A stretch of 64,000 bases of DNA from Nonlabens xylanidelens. GTDB taxonomy: Bacteria > Bacteroidota > Bacteroidia > Flavobacteriales > Flavobacteriaceae. The translations under genes and the position numbers were made by a program. Location: contig NZ_PTJE01000001.1 of assembly GCF_002934445.1 (NCBI RefSeq), positions 1,054,001-1,118,000 of the forward strand, in the 5' to 3' direction. Shown here in pieces: positions 17,575 to 26,306 of the stretch. The notes below the pieces were generated by a model. That model did not search any database. It had not been told where the DNA came from and saw nothing but the letters and a program-made list of their open reading frames with translations. Positions within the stretch are counted from its first letter, which is position 1, and every line of letters begins with the position of its first letter.

Positions 17575-18790
17575 TGCTAAAAGGGTACAAAGTAGTACAA
17601 GTTATAAAAATAGCGTAAGTGCGCCGATAATAAAAATTGCGATAGCAGCAATTGCCATAGGTATTATTGTGATGCTTATTGCTATTGCCACTGGTGTAGG
17701 CCTACAGAAAAAAATAAAAGAGAAGGTAAGTGCCTTTAATGGACATGTAAGTATTTCGTTATATGATCGCAATAATTCTGTAACGACGGTAAAACCTATC
17801 TCAAAAGAACAAGATTTTTATCCTGACTTTGCAAATGTGCCAGCGGTAACACATATACAGGCTATCGCAACTAAAGGAGGTATGATACGAACAGCAACTG
17901 ACTTTGAAGGAATCATACTTAAAGGAGTTGGTACAGATTACAACTGGCAGTATCTTCAAGATTTTCTAATAGAAGGTGAGTTGCCCGAATTAAATAAGGA
18001 GGACACTTCTTTTGATGTATTAATTTCTGATGATATTGCTGCGCGTTTACAACTTAATGTAGGAGACCAAGCGAGTACTTATTTTATGAAAGCAAATGGT
18101 CAGGAGCCTATAGCTAGATTTTTTACTGTTTCTGGGATTTATGATAGCGGTCTAGAAGAATATGACTCTAAATTTATAGTAGGTGATATTAAACACATAC
18201 AACGTATCAATAAATGGGATGAGAGTCAAGTAGGGAAGTTTGAAGTTTTTATTAATGATTTTGATCAGCTAGATGAAATAGGTAGAAACATACAGTTAAA
18301 TACACCGTCAGAATTAAATGCCAAAACTATAGAACAAGAGCTACCTGCTATATTTCAATGGCTCGCTTTGTTAGATGGTAATATTTTTGGAATTATAGGT
18401 ATTATTCTTATTGTAGGTATAATCAACATGATAACCGCATTATTAGTACTGATTCTAGACCGTACTAATATGATAGGTGTTTTAAAGTCGCTAGGCGCGT
18501 CTAACTGGACGGTGCGTAAAATATTTCTTTACAATGCAATGAATTTAGTTTTCAAAGGTCTTGTGATAGGGAATGTCATAGGTCTAGGTTTGATAGGAAT
18601 TCAGTACTTTTTCAGCCCGTTAACGCTAGATCCACAATCGTATCATGTTACCGAGATGCCTGTTTATATATCGTGGTGGCATGTTATAGCCTTAAATCTA
18701 GGAACCTTTGTAGTGTGTTTGCTAGCCTTGATTATCCCTACTTTTATAGTGAGTAAAATAAGTCCGGTTAAGGCAATGAGGTTTGAGTAG
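17555..18790 (+). CDS. LolC/LolE-type ABC transporter permease (FtsX family)
   Basis: 411 residues. Likely inner-membrane part of a lipoprotein-releasing or related MacB-like ABC system. The N-terminus VNLEYFIAKRV is the typical opening of this family, which places the start at the GTG at 17555, although the frame is open further upstream. One helix near residues 25-50, a large periplasmic domain (FNGHVSISLYD to about 260), and three C-terminal helices with the FtsX-family segment MIGVLKSLGASNWTVRKIF. No ATPase gene is adjacent. The start overlaps namZ on the opposite strand by 20 bases. Confidence 0.87.
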   Translation: MNLEYFIAKRVQSSTSYKNSVSAPIIKIAIAAIAIGIIVMLIAIATGVGLQKKIKEKVSAFNGHVSISLYDRNNSVTTVKPISKEQDFYPDFANVPAVTHIQAIATKGGMIRTATDFEGIILKGVGTDYNWQYLQDFLIEGELPELNKEDTSFDVLISDDIAARLQLNVGDQASTYFMKANGQEPIARFFTVSGIYDSGLEEYDSKFIVGDIKHIQRINKWDESQVGKFEVFINDFDQLDEIGRNIQLNTPSELNAKTIEQELPAIFQWLALLDGNIFGIIGIILIVGIINMITALLVLILDRTNMIGVLKSLGASNWTVRKIFLYNAMNLVFKGLVIGNVIGLGLIGIQYFFSPLTLDPQSYHVTEMPVYISWWHVIALNLGTFVVCLLALIIPTFIVSKISPVKAMRFE

Positions 18791-18809
18791 GTTAAATGGT
18801 AAATGATTA

Positions 18810-19212
18810 ATGATGATAAATTTTGAATTGAAAACGTTTTTTATTACCATATTTTTTTAATGATAGTTTCTTGTAAAGAAAAATCGATATGTGAAATAAG
18901 CTCTAAGAGTAAAAATAGTTTGAATTACAGTTTAGAGGAAGCAGCATGTTGGGTAACTCTTGAATTGAATCTTGAAAAGATAGATGTGTCTCAAATTAAA
19001 AGGGCAATAAACTTTGAACAAGAATTGATTTACCAGAGTATGCTTATTAAAAATATTGATCTTAAAATTAATCATAGCCGAAAGCCTTAAAGATAGAAAA
19101 AATAGTTGAAGAAGCTTTAAAGGATTCTATCATCAATCTATCAAAAGAACAACTTTTTGAGGTCTATAAATCTGAACTAAACTATATAGAATTTATCGGA
19201 CTAGGAAAGTAA
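18810..19212 (+). pseudogene. Frameshifted small lipoprotein gene
   Basis: Three consecutive reading frames join into one sensible protein if two single bases are added. Frame 1 (ATG 18810 to TAA 18858) gives a basic start and hydrophobic run, KTFFITIFF. One extra T in the T7 tract at 18852-18858 continues into frame 2 as LMIVSCKEKS, a perfect lipobox with Cys. Frame 2 runs to TAA at 19088; one extra base near 19086 continues into frame 3 (LKIEKIVEEALKD... to TAA 19210). The repaired product would be about 134 residues, an anchored protein rich in helices and of no family I know. Either a decayed gene, a contingency gene with a homopolymer switch, or sequence errors. Confidence 0.6.
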
Positions 19213-19221
19213 TTTTACCTT

Positions 19222-20043
19222 CTACCATCCTTTAGAAGTCTTTCCAGCCTCTAACTTATCCTCAATATAATCTGGTAGTTGATAAAAGAAATCAGTTCCT
19301 GTTAACTCTTCTATTTTATCTACACTAGTGATAAATTCATAAATAGATTTATTAGTCTTTTCATGTGGCATTAAAAAAGCAACCATTTTACCACCATTAG
19401 AGTCATTGCGATATAGGATTTTATAATACTGTTCTGGTACAGATACATCTTCAGAACCTATTGACTTTAAATCGTCTTTTAGGACAGATCCTGTGATCAC
19501 ATAAACCTCATCATAGCGCTTTGCATAATACCTAGTCTTTTGCTCTAGTGTGTTCCATATACCGGCATTAAAGGCATGTTCTTGTGGACTTATGTTAGAA
19601 GTAAGAAAAGTCTCGTCATGAGCAGCTTTAGTAGATTTTCTATCTCCAGCAGGAACGAGGTGGCCTTTATCATAACCACTTTTTTTATAATTGCGCCAAT
19701 GAGCAGCCTTGGTTTTTACTTTGTCATCTACCTCAAAGTAAGGTCTTTTGTAATTGTTATTAGTTATGTCGCTTGCTCTTAAAACATGCGCTGTCCACTC
19801 TGCCTGCTCATGTTCTTCGTTATAAGATAGACTGTAAGTATGGTGGTTTACAATTTGATTATTAGAACGAGGTAAGAAATCTTTTAATGCTAGTGATTTA
19901 ATACCATCACCATCTACATCACGATTTAGAAATTCATCTTGCGATAGGTTATCTTCAGAATATGCTTCGTTTTCTTTATTTTGATAGGTGTAATAAACAG
20001 CAGCACATGCCAGTATTATAATAGGGTAAATGTATTTTCTCAT
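19222..20043 (-). CDS. DNA/RNA non-specific endonuclease (NUC1 family)
   Basis: 273 residues. One N-terminal membrane helix (YIYPIIILACAAVYYTY), so secreted or anchored outside the cytoplasmic membrane. The active-site motif is DKGHLVPAGDRK (DRGH class, His as general base) followed by FLTSNISPQ with the metal-binding Asn region. It should degrade extracellular or periplasmic nucleic acid and help use DNA as nutrient. The ATG directly follows the stop of the permease gene with no gap, so it is the last gene of the prc operon. Confidence 0.9.
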   Translation of the reverse strand: MRKYIYPIIILACAAVYYTYQNKENEAYSEDNLSQDEFLNRDVDGDGIKSLALKDFLPRSNNQIVNHHTYSLSYNEEHEQAEWTAHVLRASDITNNNYKRPYFEVDDKVKTKAAHWRNYKKSGYDKGHLVPAGDRKSTKAAHDETFLTSNISPQEHAFNAGIWNTLEQKTRYYAKRYDEVYVITGSVLKDDLKSIGSEDVSVPEQYYKILYRNDSNGGKMVAFLMPHEKTNKSIYEFITSVDKIEELTGTDFFYQLPDYIEDKLEAGKTSKGW

Positions 20044-21147
20044 CTAACTAGTTTTTACGTCCAGTGCATCTCTTAAAGCATTTCCTAAAAGCATAAAAGC
20101 CATTACTAAGGTCATGATAGCAATCCCTGGAACGATTGCAAGATACGCCTTGTCTAGGATTATGTATTGATAATGATCTTTAATCATACTGCCCCAACTA
20201 GGCATAGGTGGTTGTGCGCCTAGACCTAGAAAGCTAAGTCCGCTTTCTATGAGGATGGATGCAGCAAAATTTGCTGCACTAATCACGATTACAGGCGCCA
20301 TAATATTAGGTAGAATATGTTTTGTTATAATTCTAAAATTGTTAAATCCTAAAGCTTTGGCAGCAGTAACGTATTGATATTCTTTGGCGACTATTATCTG
20401 ACCACGTACCACACGTGCCACTTCTACCCACATCGTTAGACCTACGGCTATAAAGACAGTGAGAAATCCTTTTCCTAAAGCTATACTTATAGCAATTACC
20501 ATAAGAAGTGTAGGAATGGACCAAGTAACATTGATTAACCACATGATAGCAGCGTCTATTTTGCCACCATAATAACCTGCGACGGCTCCTAAAAATATTC
20601 CAATAAATAAGGAAATAAAAACCGTTACAAATCCTATAGAAATACTGACTCTAGTCCCTATCATCATACGGCTCAAAAGGTCACGACCATATTTATCTGT
20701 ACCTAGAAGAAATGTTTTTTTAGAGGTATAGCTTTCGCGAAAGCGAGACAAATCCATTTTATCTCCTAACTTTAAAGGCACTTCTATAAAAGGCAATAGG
20801 TTGCCATCTACATCATAAGGACGGTAATAGAAATTACCATCTTTGAAATCAAGATCTGAATAAGGGATTTCTTCAATGGTGGATGTTTTACCATTCCACC
20901 AGTCCCAAAAACTAGATTCTGTTTGTACAGATGGAAGTTGTAGAAGGTTTACCGTAAAACCTGGAGGCTGTGAATGGATGGAAATATGCATTTGATTTGC
21001 ATACTGCGTGTCGTCTGGTGCGAGTACATATGCAAATAATGCGATGATGGCATAAAATAGAATAACTATAAAACTCAAAACGCCCCAGAAGTTTTTTTTG
21101 AACTTCTGGAGCGCGATAGAGCTTAATGATGTTGATTTATGAGACAT
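20044..21147 (-). CDS. DppC/OppC-type ABC transporter permease
   Basis: 367 residues. N-terminal helix (FWGVLSFIVILFYAIIALFAYVLA), a long periplasmic insertion of about 100 residues, then GTDKYGRDLLSRMMIGTRVS, the standard entry into the five-helix core, and the EAA loop AAKALGFNNFRIITKHILPN that docks on the ATPase. It should be half of a peptide or nickel import channel. No DppB, ATPase or binding protein is nearby, which is a common dispersed arrangement in Flavobacteriaceae. Its ATG overlaps the prc stop as TAATG. Palindrome at 20731-20744 (SRFRES on the gene strand) lies just after TDKYGRDLL in coordinate order, in the region before it in the protein. Confidence 0.9.
   Translation of the reverse strand: MSHKSTSLSSIALQKFKKNFWGVLSFIVILFYAIIALFAYVLAPDDTQYANQMHISIHSQPPGFTVNLLQLPSVQTESSFWDWWNGKTSTIEEIPYSDLDFKDGNFYYRPYDVDGNLLPFIEVPLKLGDKMDLSRFRESYTSKKTFLLGTDKYGRDLLSRMMIGTRVSISIGFVTVFISLFIGIFLGAVAGYYGGKIDAAIMWLINVTWSIPTLLMVIAISIALGKGFLTVFIAVGLTMWVEVARVVRGQIIVAKEYQYVTAAKALGFNNFRIITKHILPNIMAPVIVISAANFAASILIESGLSFLGLGAQPPMPSWGSMIKDHYQYIILDKAYLAIVPGIAIMTLVMAFMLLGNALRDALDVKTS
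20731..20744. repeat. Highly iterated palindrome copy 6 (in dppC-like gene)
   Basis: GCTTTCGCGAAAGC, perfect 14 bp. Gene-strand reading is R-F-R-E-S, at the edge of the periplasmic insertion. Confidence 0.9.
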
Positions 21148-23315
21148 TAATTCTTAACGCTCCATTTAGTCTTGTTATCATTTTTAATATTGTTCATGCG
21201 TAAATCTTTAAGAACATTTACAGCCTCAGAAACATAGACATCTTTCTTAAGATTTTTCATCCATGCTTCACGTTTATCTTTAAGAGCACTATCATTTAAA
21301 GTTAGTGTCTTCTCATAAGTTAGCATATCAAATTCTAAGTTGTTTTTATAATCAGCTAAAGAGTCAAATTGCTCTGTTTCTTTTTCTAGCCTATCTAGGC
21401 GCTCGCTATATTCTGTGAAATTTAACGGAATGTCATTGTTATCACGTTGCTCGCTCAACCATTTTGCGTTGTCATCGATCAGCTTAAATGTAGGGTTGTT
21501 ATTTATTCTTTCTTGTGCCTTTTGAATAGATTCTGCAAGATTAGAATAGCCTGTAAATTTATTATAATCTGCTTTGGCGATTTCATCATAAGGAAGTGGG
21601 AATTCTTCATCACGTTCTCCTACATCAATATAACTATATCTACCTGGAGTTACCACGTCACTTTTTACACCTTCTAGTTGTGTGCTACCACCATTAATTC
21701 TATAGAATTTTTGAGTAGTTAATTTTACAGCACCTAGATCACCATATTCATTATTACGTACCCACTGGTTAAGGTCTTCAAAATTTTGAACTGTTCCTTT
21801 ACCGAAGGTTTGCTTACTACCTATTATCACAGCACGCTCATAATCTTGTAAAGCAGCGGCTAGTATTTCACTTGCACTTGCGCTAAACTCGTTTACCATA
21901 ATCACTAGCGGGCCTTCCCAAAGAACCTCACCACTATCGCTGTCTCTAAGAGTTCTTGTTCTTTTATCTTTTAAAGCTACTTGCACTACAGGACCTTCAT
22001 CTACAAAAAGTCCAGCCATTTCTACTACTTCTCTTAAAGAACCGCCACCGTTATTACGTAGGTCTAATATAAGACCGTCCATACCTTCAGTTTTTAATCT
22101 TTTAATTTCCTGTGCGATATCGTTTCCTGATGCACGTCCATTAGGATCGTCAAAATCAAAATAGAATTTAGGTAGATTAATGAAACCAAATCTAAAGCCT
22201 TCATCTTTTCCTATTACAGATTTTGCAAACGTTTCTTCTATTTGAACAACATCTCTTATTAACGTGATGTCCTCTATAGAGCCATCCACTCTTTTAAGAG
22301 TTAAGATTACCTTACTACCTTTAGGGCCTTTTATAAGTTCTACTGCATCGCTTATTCTCATACCTACTATAGAGGTAGCAGTAGTATCTTTTTCTTGTGC
22401 TACTTTAAGAATTTTATCACCTACCTCGATCAATTCACTTTTCCATGCTGGTCCACCAGAGATAATCTCAATTACACTTATGTAATCCATTTTCTTTTGA
22501 AGGCGTGCACCTATTCCTTCTAACTTACCACTCATTGAAGTATCAAAACGATCTTTGTTTTGAGGTGGGAAATAGTTAGTATGTGGATCAAAATGAGCAG
22601 TTATAGAATTTACAAATAAAGAGAAATAGTCCAGACGTTGTACATCGTCATTATTGTCAAAATTCTCTAACATCGATTTTTTGATCTCTGCTCTTGTTTC
22701 TTTTTCTAGATCAACAAGACTCTTTTGCTCAGATGTAGGATCTTCTTCTAGAGCTTCCTTTTGCTCTTCAACTTTATCATAATACGTACCTAGAGCTGTT
22801 AGTTTTAGTAACTTTCTCCATCTATCTTTTAATTCGGCTTTGTTTTTTGCATAGGGAGCCTTTTCATAATCGGTATCCATACGCTCATCAACTGTAAAGT
22901 CAAATGGCGTTTCTATTAAATCTGCAAAAATCTTTTCTGATTCTTCCTGACGTTTTAAAAGACGCTCGTAGGTTAGATTAAATAAATCTACCTTACTATC
23001 ACGTATTTGATCATCGATTAAATACTCATATGCCTGAAATTCTTTGTAATCACTTTCTAAAAAATATCTCCTTGCAGGATCTAAATCATTGATGTAATTG
23101 TCAAAAATTTCTTTTGAGAATTGATCGGTAAGATCTGCTGGTGAAAAGTGATTTCTTTTCAAGACGTGTGAAATTAAATTCACTAATAATTGCTCTTTTT
23201 CTTTGTCTCCAGGGTCTATAGTATTATTAGTAAAACTACAGCTAGCCGTTGCCACAAGTAATGTGAGTATCGCTAGTATAAAATTATTTTTAAGGAAATT
23301 CATAAGGATCTTCAT
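21147..23315 (-). CDS. prc: Carboxy-terminal processing (tail-specific) protease, S41 family, lipoprotein
   Basis: About 722 residues. A lipoprotein signal (MNFLKNNFILAILTLL..., lipobox TASC) is followed by the Prc N-terminal helical domain (SKEIFDNYINDLDPARRYFLESDY), a PDZ domain (about 235-330) and the S41 core with DLRNNGGGSLRE, catalytic Ser in NEFSASASE and Lys in FGKGTVQ, and a C-terminal DUF3340-like helical region. It trims C-termini of periplasmic proteins. ATG at 23315 or 23303 gives the best signal peptide; an upstream in-frame ATG at 23333 exists but adds CRKRQ. It heads a three-gene operon. Confidence 0.93.
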   Translation of the reverse strand: MKILMNFLKNNFILAILTLLVATASCSFTNNTIDPGDKEKEQLLVNLISHVLKRNHFSPADLTDQFSKEIFDNYINDLDPARRYFLESDYKEFQAYEYLIDDQIRDSKVDLFNLTYERLLKRQEESEKIFADLIETPFDFTVDERMDTDYEKAPYAKNKAELKDRWRKLLKLTALGTYYDKVEEQKEALEEDPTSEQKSLVDLEKETRAEIKKSMLENFDNNDDVQRLDYFSLFVNSITAHFDPHTNYFPPQNKDRFDTSMSGKLEGIGARLQKKMDYISVIEIISGGPAWKSELIEVGDKILKVAQEKDTTATSIVGMRISDAVELIKGPKGSKVILTLKRVDGSIEDITLIRDVVQIEETFAKSVIGKDEGFRFGFINLPKFYFDFDDPNGRASGNDIAQEIKRLKTEGMDGLILDLRNNGGGSLREVVEMAGLFVDEGPVVQVALKDKRTRTLRDSDSGEVLWEGPLVIMVNEFSASASEILAAALQDYERAVIIGSKQTFGKGTVQNFEDLNQWVRNNEYGDLGAVKLTTQKFYRINGGSTQLEGVKSDVVTPGRYSYIDVGERDEEFPLPYDEIAKADYNKFTGYSNLAESIQKAQERINNNPTFKLIDDNAKWLSEQRDNNDIPLNFTEYSERLDRLEKETEQFDSLADYKNNLEFDMLTYEKTLTLNDSALKDKREAWMKNLKKDVYVSEAVNVLKDLRMNNIKNDNKTKWSVKN

Positions 23316-23426
23316 TTGTCTCTTTCTACACATGTAAAAACCATGCCAATTTAAGATGGTTAAAGTAAGGCAAGAATATCACATGGTTCGGCTAATTTAC
23401 TTAATTTTAACCACCTTAAAAATCTT

Positions 23427-24209
23427 ATGGAAAATAAAAAGAAACCACTCATCCTTGTTACTAATGATGATGGTATTACCGCAAAGGGAATCAGGACGTT
23501 AATAAGTATTGCTAGAGAACTAGGCGATGTAGTAGTGGTTGCACCAGATAGTCCACAAAGTGCTATGGGACACGCAATAACTATAAACGACACACTTTAT
23601 GTAAAAGAATTCCTACAGCATGACTATGATCATAAAGAATATACAACTAGTGGTACACCAGTAGATTGTGTAAAAATGGCTAGCCATGAGATTTTAGATC
23701 GCAAACCAGATTTATGTATTAGCGGTATTAACCATGGTAGCAATAGTGCTATTAACGTGATTTATAGTGGTACCATGAGTGCTGCTATGGAGGCAGGTAT
23801 AGAAGGTATTCCGGCCATAGGGTTTTCTCTATGTGATTATGATCATGATGCAGACTTCTCTCAATCTAGAGATTATGTAAAACAAATTATTGAGCAAGTA
23901 CTAGAAAAAGGAATGGCTAGAGGTGTTATCTTTAATGTAAACATACCTAAGGCTACAAAGGAAGAAATCAAAGGAGTCAAGATATGCCGTCAGGCAAATG
24001 CTTACTGGGTAGAAGAGTTTGATAAACGTACAAATCCTTATGGTAAAGATTATTACTGGCTTACAGGTAAATTTGTAAATGACGACAAAGGAGAAGATAC
24101 AGACGAGTGGGCACTAGATAATAATTACATTTCTATAGTCCCTACACAATATGATCTTACCGCACATCATTATATAGGAGAACTTAATACATGGGATTTT
24201 GGCAAGTAG
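23427..24209 (+). CDS. surE: 5'/3'-nucleotidase SurE
   Basis: 260 residues. Metal-dependent nucleoside monophosphatase that keeps nucleotide pools in balance and acts in stationary phase. The N-terminal LVTNDDG carries the two metal-binding Asp residues, followed by VVAPDSPQSAMGHAIT with metal-binding Ser and Asn further on (SGINHGSNSA, about 100-109) and the YSGTMSAAMEA helix. It starts the surE-lpxB-comEC operon. The next start codon lies 11 bases inside its end. Confidence 0.95.
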   Translation: MENKKKPLILVTNDDGITAKGIRTLISIARELGDVVVVAPDSPQSAMGHAITINDTLYVKEFLQHDYDHKEYTTSGTPVDCVKMASHEILDRKPDLCISGINHGSNSAINVIYSGTMSAAMEAGIEGIPAIGFSLCDYDHDADFSQSRDYVKQIIEQVLEKGMARGVIFNVNIPKATKEEIKGVKICRQANAYWVEEFDKRTNPYGKDYYWLTGKFVNDDKGEDTDEWALDNNYISIVPTQYDLTAHHYIGELNTWDFGK

Positions 24210-24504
24210 AATATTAAAAGGGTTTATTATGGGTCTTATAGCAAACGCTATAGGCACCTACTTATATATTATTCTCATAACACCTTATGAGTTTGAAGAA
24301 GCTCTAGTAGATGGTTATAGAGAAGGTTTTTTAGGTAAATTAATTGTACTAGGTGCGATTTTTAATTTAGTTTTATTCTTCTTTTTCTTGACTGGAAAAA
24401 TAGGAAAGTTTAAAAAGCCAATTCAGGAATATGAGGCGCGTGGTGTTGTAATGGCTACTATGTTAGCAGGTATTGCAGGTTTAATGTTTAATTTTATTCT
24501 ATGA
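24199..24504 (+). CDS. Small three-helix membrane protein of the lpxB operon
   Basis: 101 residues if the TTG at 24199 is used, overlapping surE by 11 bases; ATG at 24229 would shorten it by ten. Three hydrophobic helices: GFIMGLIANAIGTYLYIIL, LIVLGAIFNLVLFFFFL and MATMLAGIAGLMFNFIL. The first would be cut short by the ATG start, which favours TTG. It overlaps lpxB by 4 bases (ATGA). No named family recognised; position between surE and lpxB suggests an envelope role, which is only inference. Confidence 0.75.
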   Translation: MASRILKGFIMGLIANAIGTYLYIILITPYEFEEALVDGYREGFLGKLIVLGAIFNLVLFFFFLTGKIGKFKKPIQEYEARGVVMATMLAGIAGLMFNFIL

Positions 24505-25616
24505 AATACTATTTAATAGCAGGCGAGGCAAGTGGAGATCTTCATGGATCTTTACTTATGCAAGAGCTTAAGAAGAAAGATCCAGAGGCTCAATTTCAAT
24601 TTTGGGGTGGAGATTTGATGGAGGCTCAAGGCGGTAAACTTGTTAAGCATTATAAAGAGCTCGCTTTTATGGGTTTTGTAGAGGTGTTGAGTAATCTCAA
24701 GACTATACTTAAAAACATAGGTATCTGTAAAAGAGATATTGAAGAGTTTAAGCCCGATGTTATTATCTATATAGATTATCCTGGATTTAATTTCAGGATT
24801 ATGAAATGGGCAAAACTTAAAGGTTACCGCAATCACTATTATATATCTCCACAAATATGGGCATGGAAAGAAGGTCGCATCACTGCGATAAAAAATGATG
24901 TAGATGAGATGTACGTGATTCTGCCTTTTGAAAAAGATTTCTATGAGCAGAAACATCAGTTTCCAGTTCACTTTGTAGGTCATCCTTTAATAGATGCCAT
25001 TTCTCAAAGAGAGCCTGTAGATCATATTAAATTTCTTGCCACTTATAATCTAGATGACAGGCCGCTTATCGCGTTATTGCCAGGTAGTCGCAAGCAAGAG
25101 ATTAAAAAAATGCTTAGTGTTATGTTAGAGATGGTAGATCAGTATCCAGATTACCAATTCATCATTGCTGGTGCACCTGGTCAGGACGAGTCTTTTTATA
25201 GTACCTATTTAAAAAACTATCCAGTAACCCTAGTCATGAATCGTACTTATGATTTAATGAGTTTGTGTCATGCAGCGTTAGTAACCTCTGGTACCGCAAC
25301 TTTAGAAACAGCTCTTTTTAAAGTGCCACAAGTGGTTTGTTATAAGGGTAGTTCCATCAGTTACCAGATTGCAAAAAGAATCGTGAAACTAGATTACATT
25401 TCTCTAGTTAACCTAATTATGGATGAGCCAGTGGTGACAGAGCTTATTCAGGGAGAATTTAATAAAAGAAAACTTAAGCAAGAACTGGACGCTATTTTAG
25501 ACCCTACGCAACGCAATCGCATTTTTGCTGATTACTATGAGTTAGAAAAAAAATTAGGTGGTATAGGTGCGAGTGAGAACACAGCTAGTTTGATCTATAA
25601 AGATATTAAGAAGTAA
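24501..25616 (+). CDS. lpxB: Lipid-A-disaccharide synthase LpxB
   Basis: 371 residues. Joins UDP-2,3-diacylglucosamine and lipid X to form the lipid A disaccharide at the inner membrane. Family marks are the start YLIAGEASGDLHG, YISPQIWAWKEGR (about 115-127), LPGSRKQEI, and TSGTATLETALFKVPQVVCYK (about 253-273) of the GT-B nucleotide site. Length is usual. It overlaps the small membrane gene by 4 bases and is followed after one base by the NlpC/P60 gene, so all are one transcript. Confidence 0.95.
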   Translation: MKYYLIAGEASGDLHGSLLMQELKKKDPEAQFQFWGGDLMEAQGGKLVKHYKELAFMGFVEVLSNLKTILKNIGICKRDIEEFKPDVIIYIDYPGFNFRIMKWAKLKGYRNHYYISPQIWAWKEGRITAIKNDVDEMYVILPFEKDFYEQKHQFPVHFVGHPLIDAISQREPVDHIKFLATYNLDDRPLIALLPGSRKQEIKKMLSVMLEMVDQYPDYQFIIAGAPGQDESFYSTYLKNYPVTLVMNRTYDLMSLCHAALVTSGTATLETALFKVPQVVCYKGSSISYQIAKRIVKLDYISLVNLIMDEPVVTELIQGEFNKRKLKQELDAILDPTQRNRIFADYYELEKKLGGIGASENTASLIYKDIKK

Positions 25617-25617
25617 T

Positions 25618-26283
25618 ATGAATGTAAGTATTCCGCTTTCGCGAAAGCAAGACCTAAATAAAAATCGTTCTATTCACATAGTTTCATTTTCATTATTAAC
25701 TCTTTTGTTTTTAGGTTTAACCTCATGTGGTAGCTCTAAACCTAAAGTGGTTACTACAAAAAGAGAAGCCGCTAGAACATCAATTAAAAAGGAAAAACCT
25801 GCTACTGCGAGACCGGCGCGTACGATGATTGTTAAGACACCTGAAAAGGAATTTTCTTTTACAGAAGAGCCAGATCAAAAACCTTATGAAGAGAGCACAT
25901 CATTTATTGATGAGGTAATTGATAATGCGATGGATTATAAAGGTGTGAAGTACCGTTATGGTGGTACAACTAGAAAAGGAATGGACTGCAGTGGTCTTAT
26001 ATGTACCGCATTTAAAGAGGCAGGTAAAACGGTGCCACGTACCAGCCGCTCTATGTATGCTACTGCCCAAGAAATGGACCTCGATGAGGTGAGAAAAGGA
26101 GATTTTTTATTCTTTGCAACTGGCAGAAATAAACGTCAGGTAAATCATGTAGCCTTAATAACAAGGGTGACGCCTGGAGAAATTGAGTTTATACATTCTA
26201 CAACATCTCGTGGCGTTATGACCTCTACACTTAATGAAGCATACTGGCTAAATGCCTTTCTTAGAGCAGGTAGGATAGAATAA
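25618..26283 (+). CDS. NlpC/P60 cysteine peptidase lipoprotein
   Basis: 221 residues. Likely D,L-endopeptidase cutting peptidoglycan stem peptides. The catalytic set is Cys124 in DCSGL, His177 in VNHVALI and His193 in FIHST. The signal peptide has lipobox LTSC, but is preceded by an unusually long polar stretch (MNVSIPLSRKQDLNKNRS) that contains the palindrome-encoded PLSRKQ. No other ATG is available nearer the hydrophobic core, so the palindrome appears to sit in the n-region. Separated from lpxB by one base. Confidence 0.88.
   Translation: MNVSIPLSRKQDLNKNRSIHIVSFSLLTLLFLGLTSCGSSKPKVVTTKREAARTSIKKEKPATARPARTMIVKTPEKEFSFTEEPDQKPYEESTSFIDEVIDNAMDYKGVKYRYGGTTRKGMDCSGLICTAFKEAGKTVPRTSRSMYATAQEMDLDEVRKGDFLFFATGRNKRQVNHVALITRVTPGEIEFIHSTTSRGVMTSTLNEAYWLNAFLRAGRIE
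25635..25648. repeat. Highly iterated palindrome copy 7 (in NlpC/P60 gene)
   Basis: GCTTTCGCGAAAGC, perfect 14 bp, 18 bases after the ATG. Read P-L-S-R-K-Q in the signal peptide n-region. Confidence 0.9.
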
Positions 26284-26306
26284 AAATAGTTTAACTATAT
26301 TTAGTC

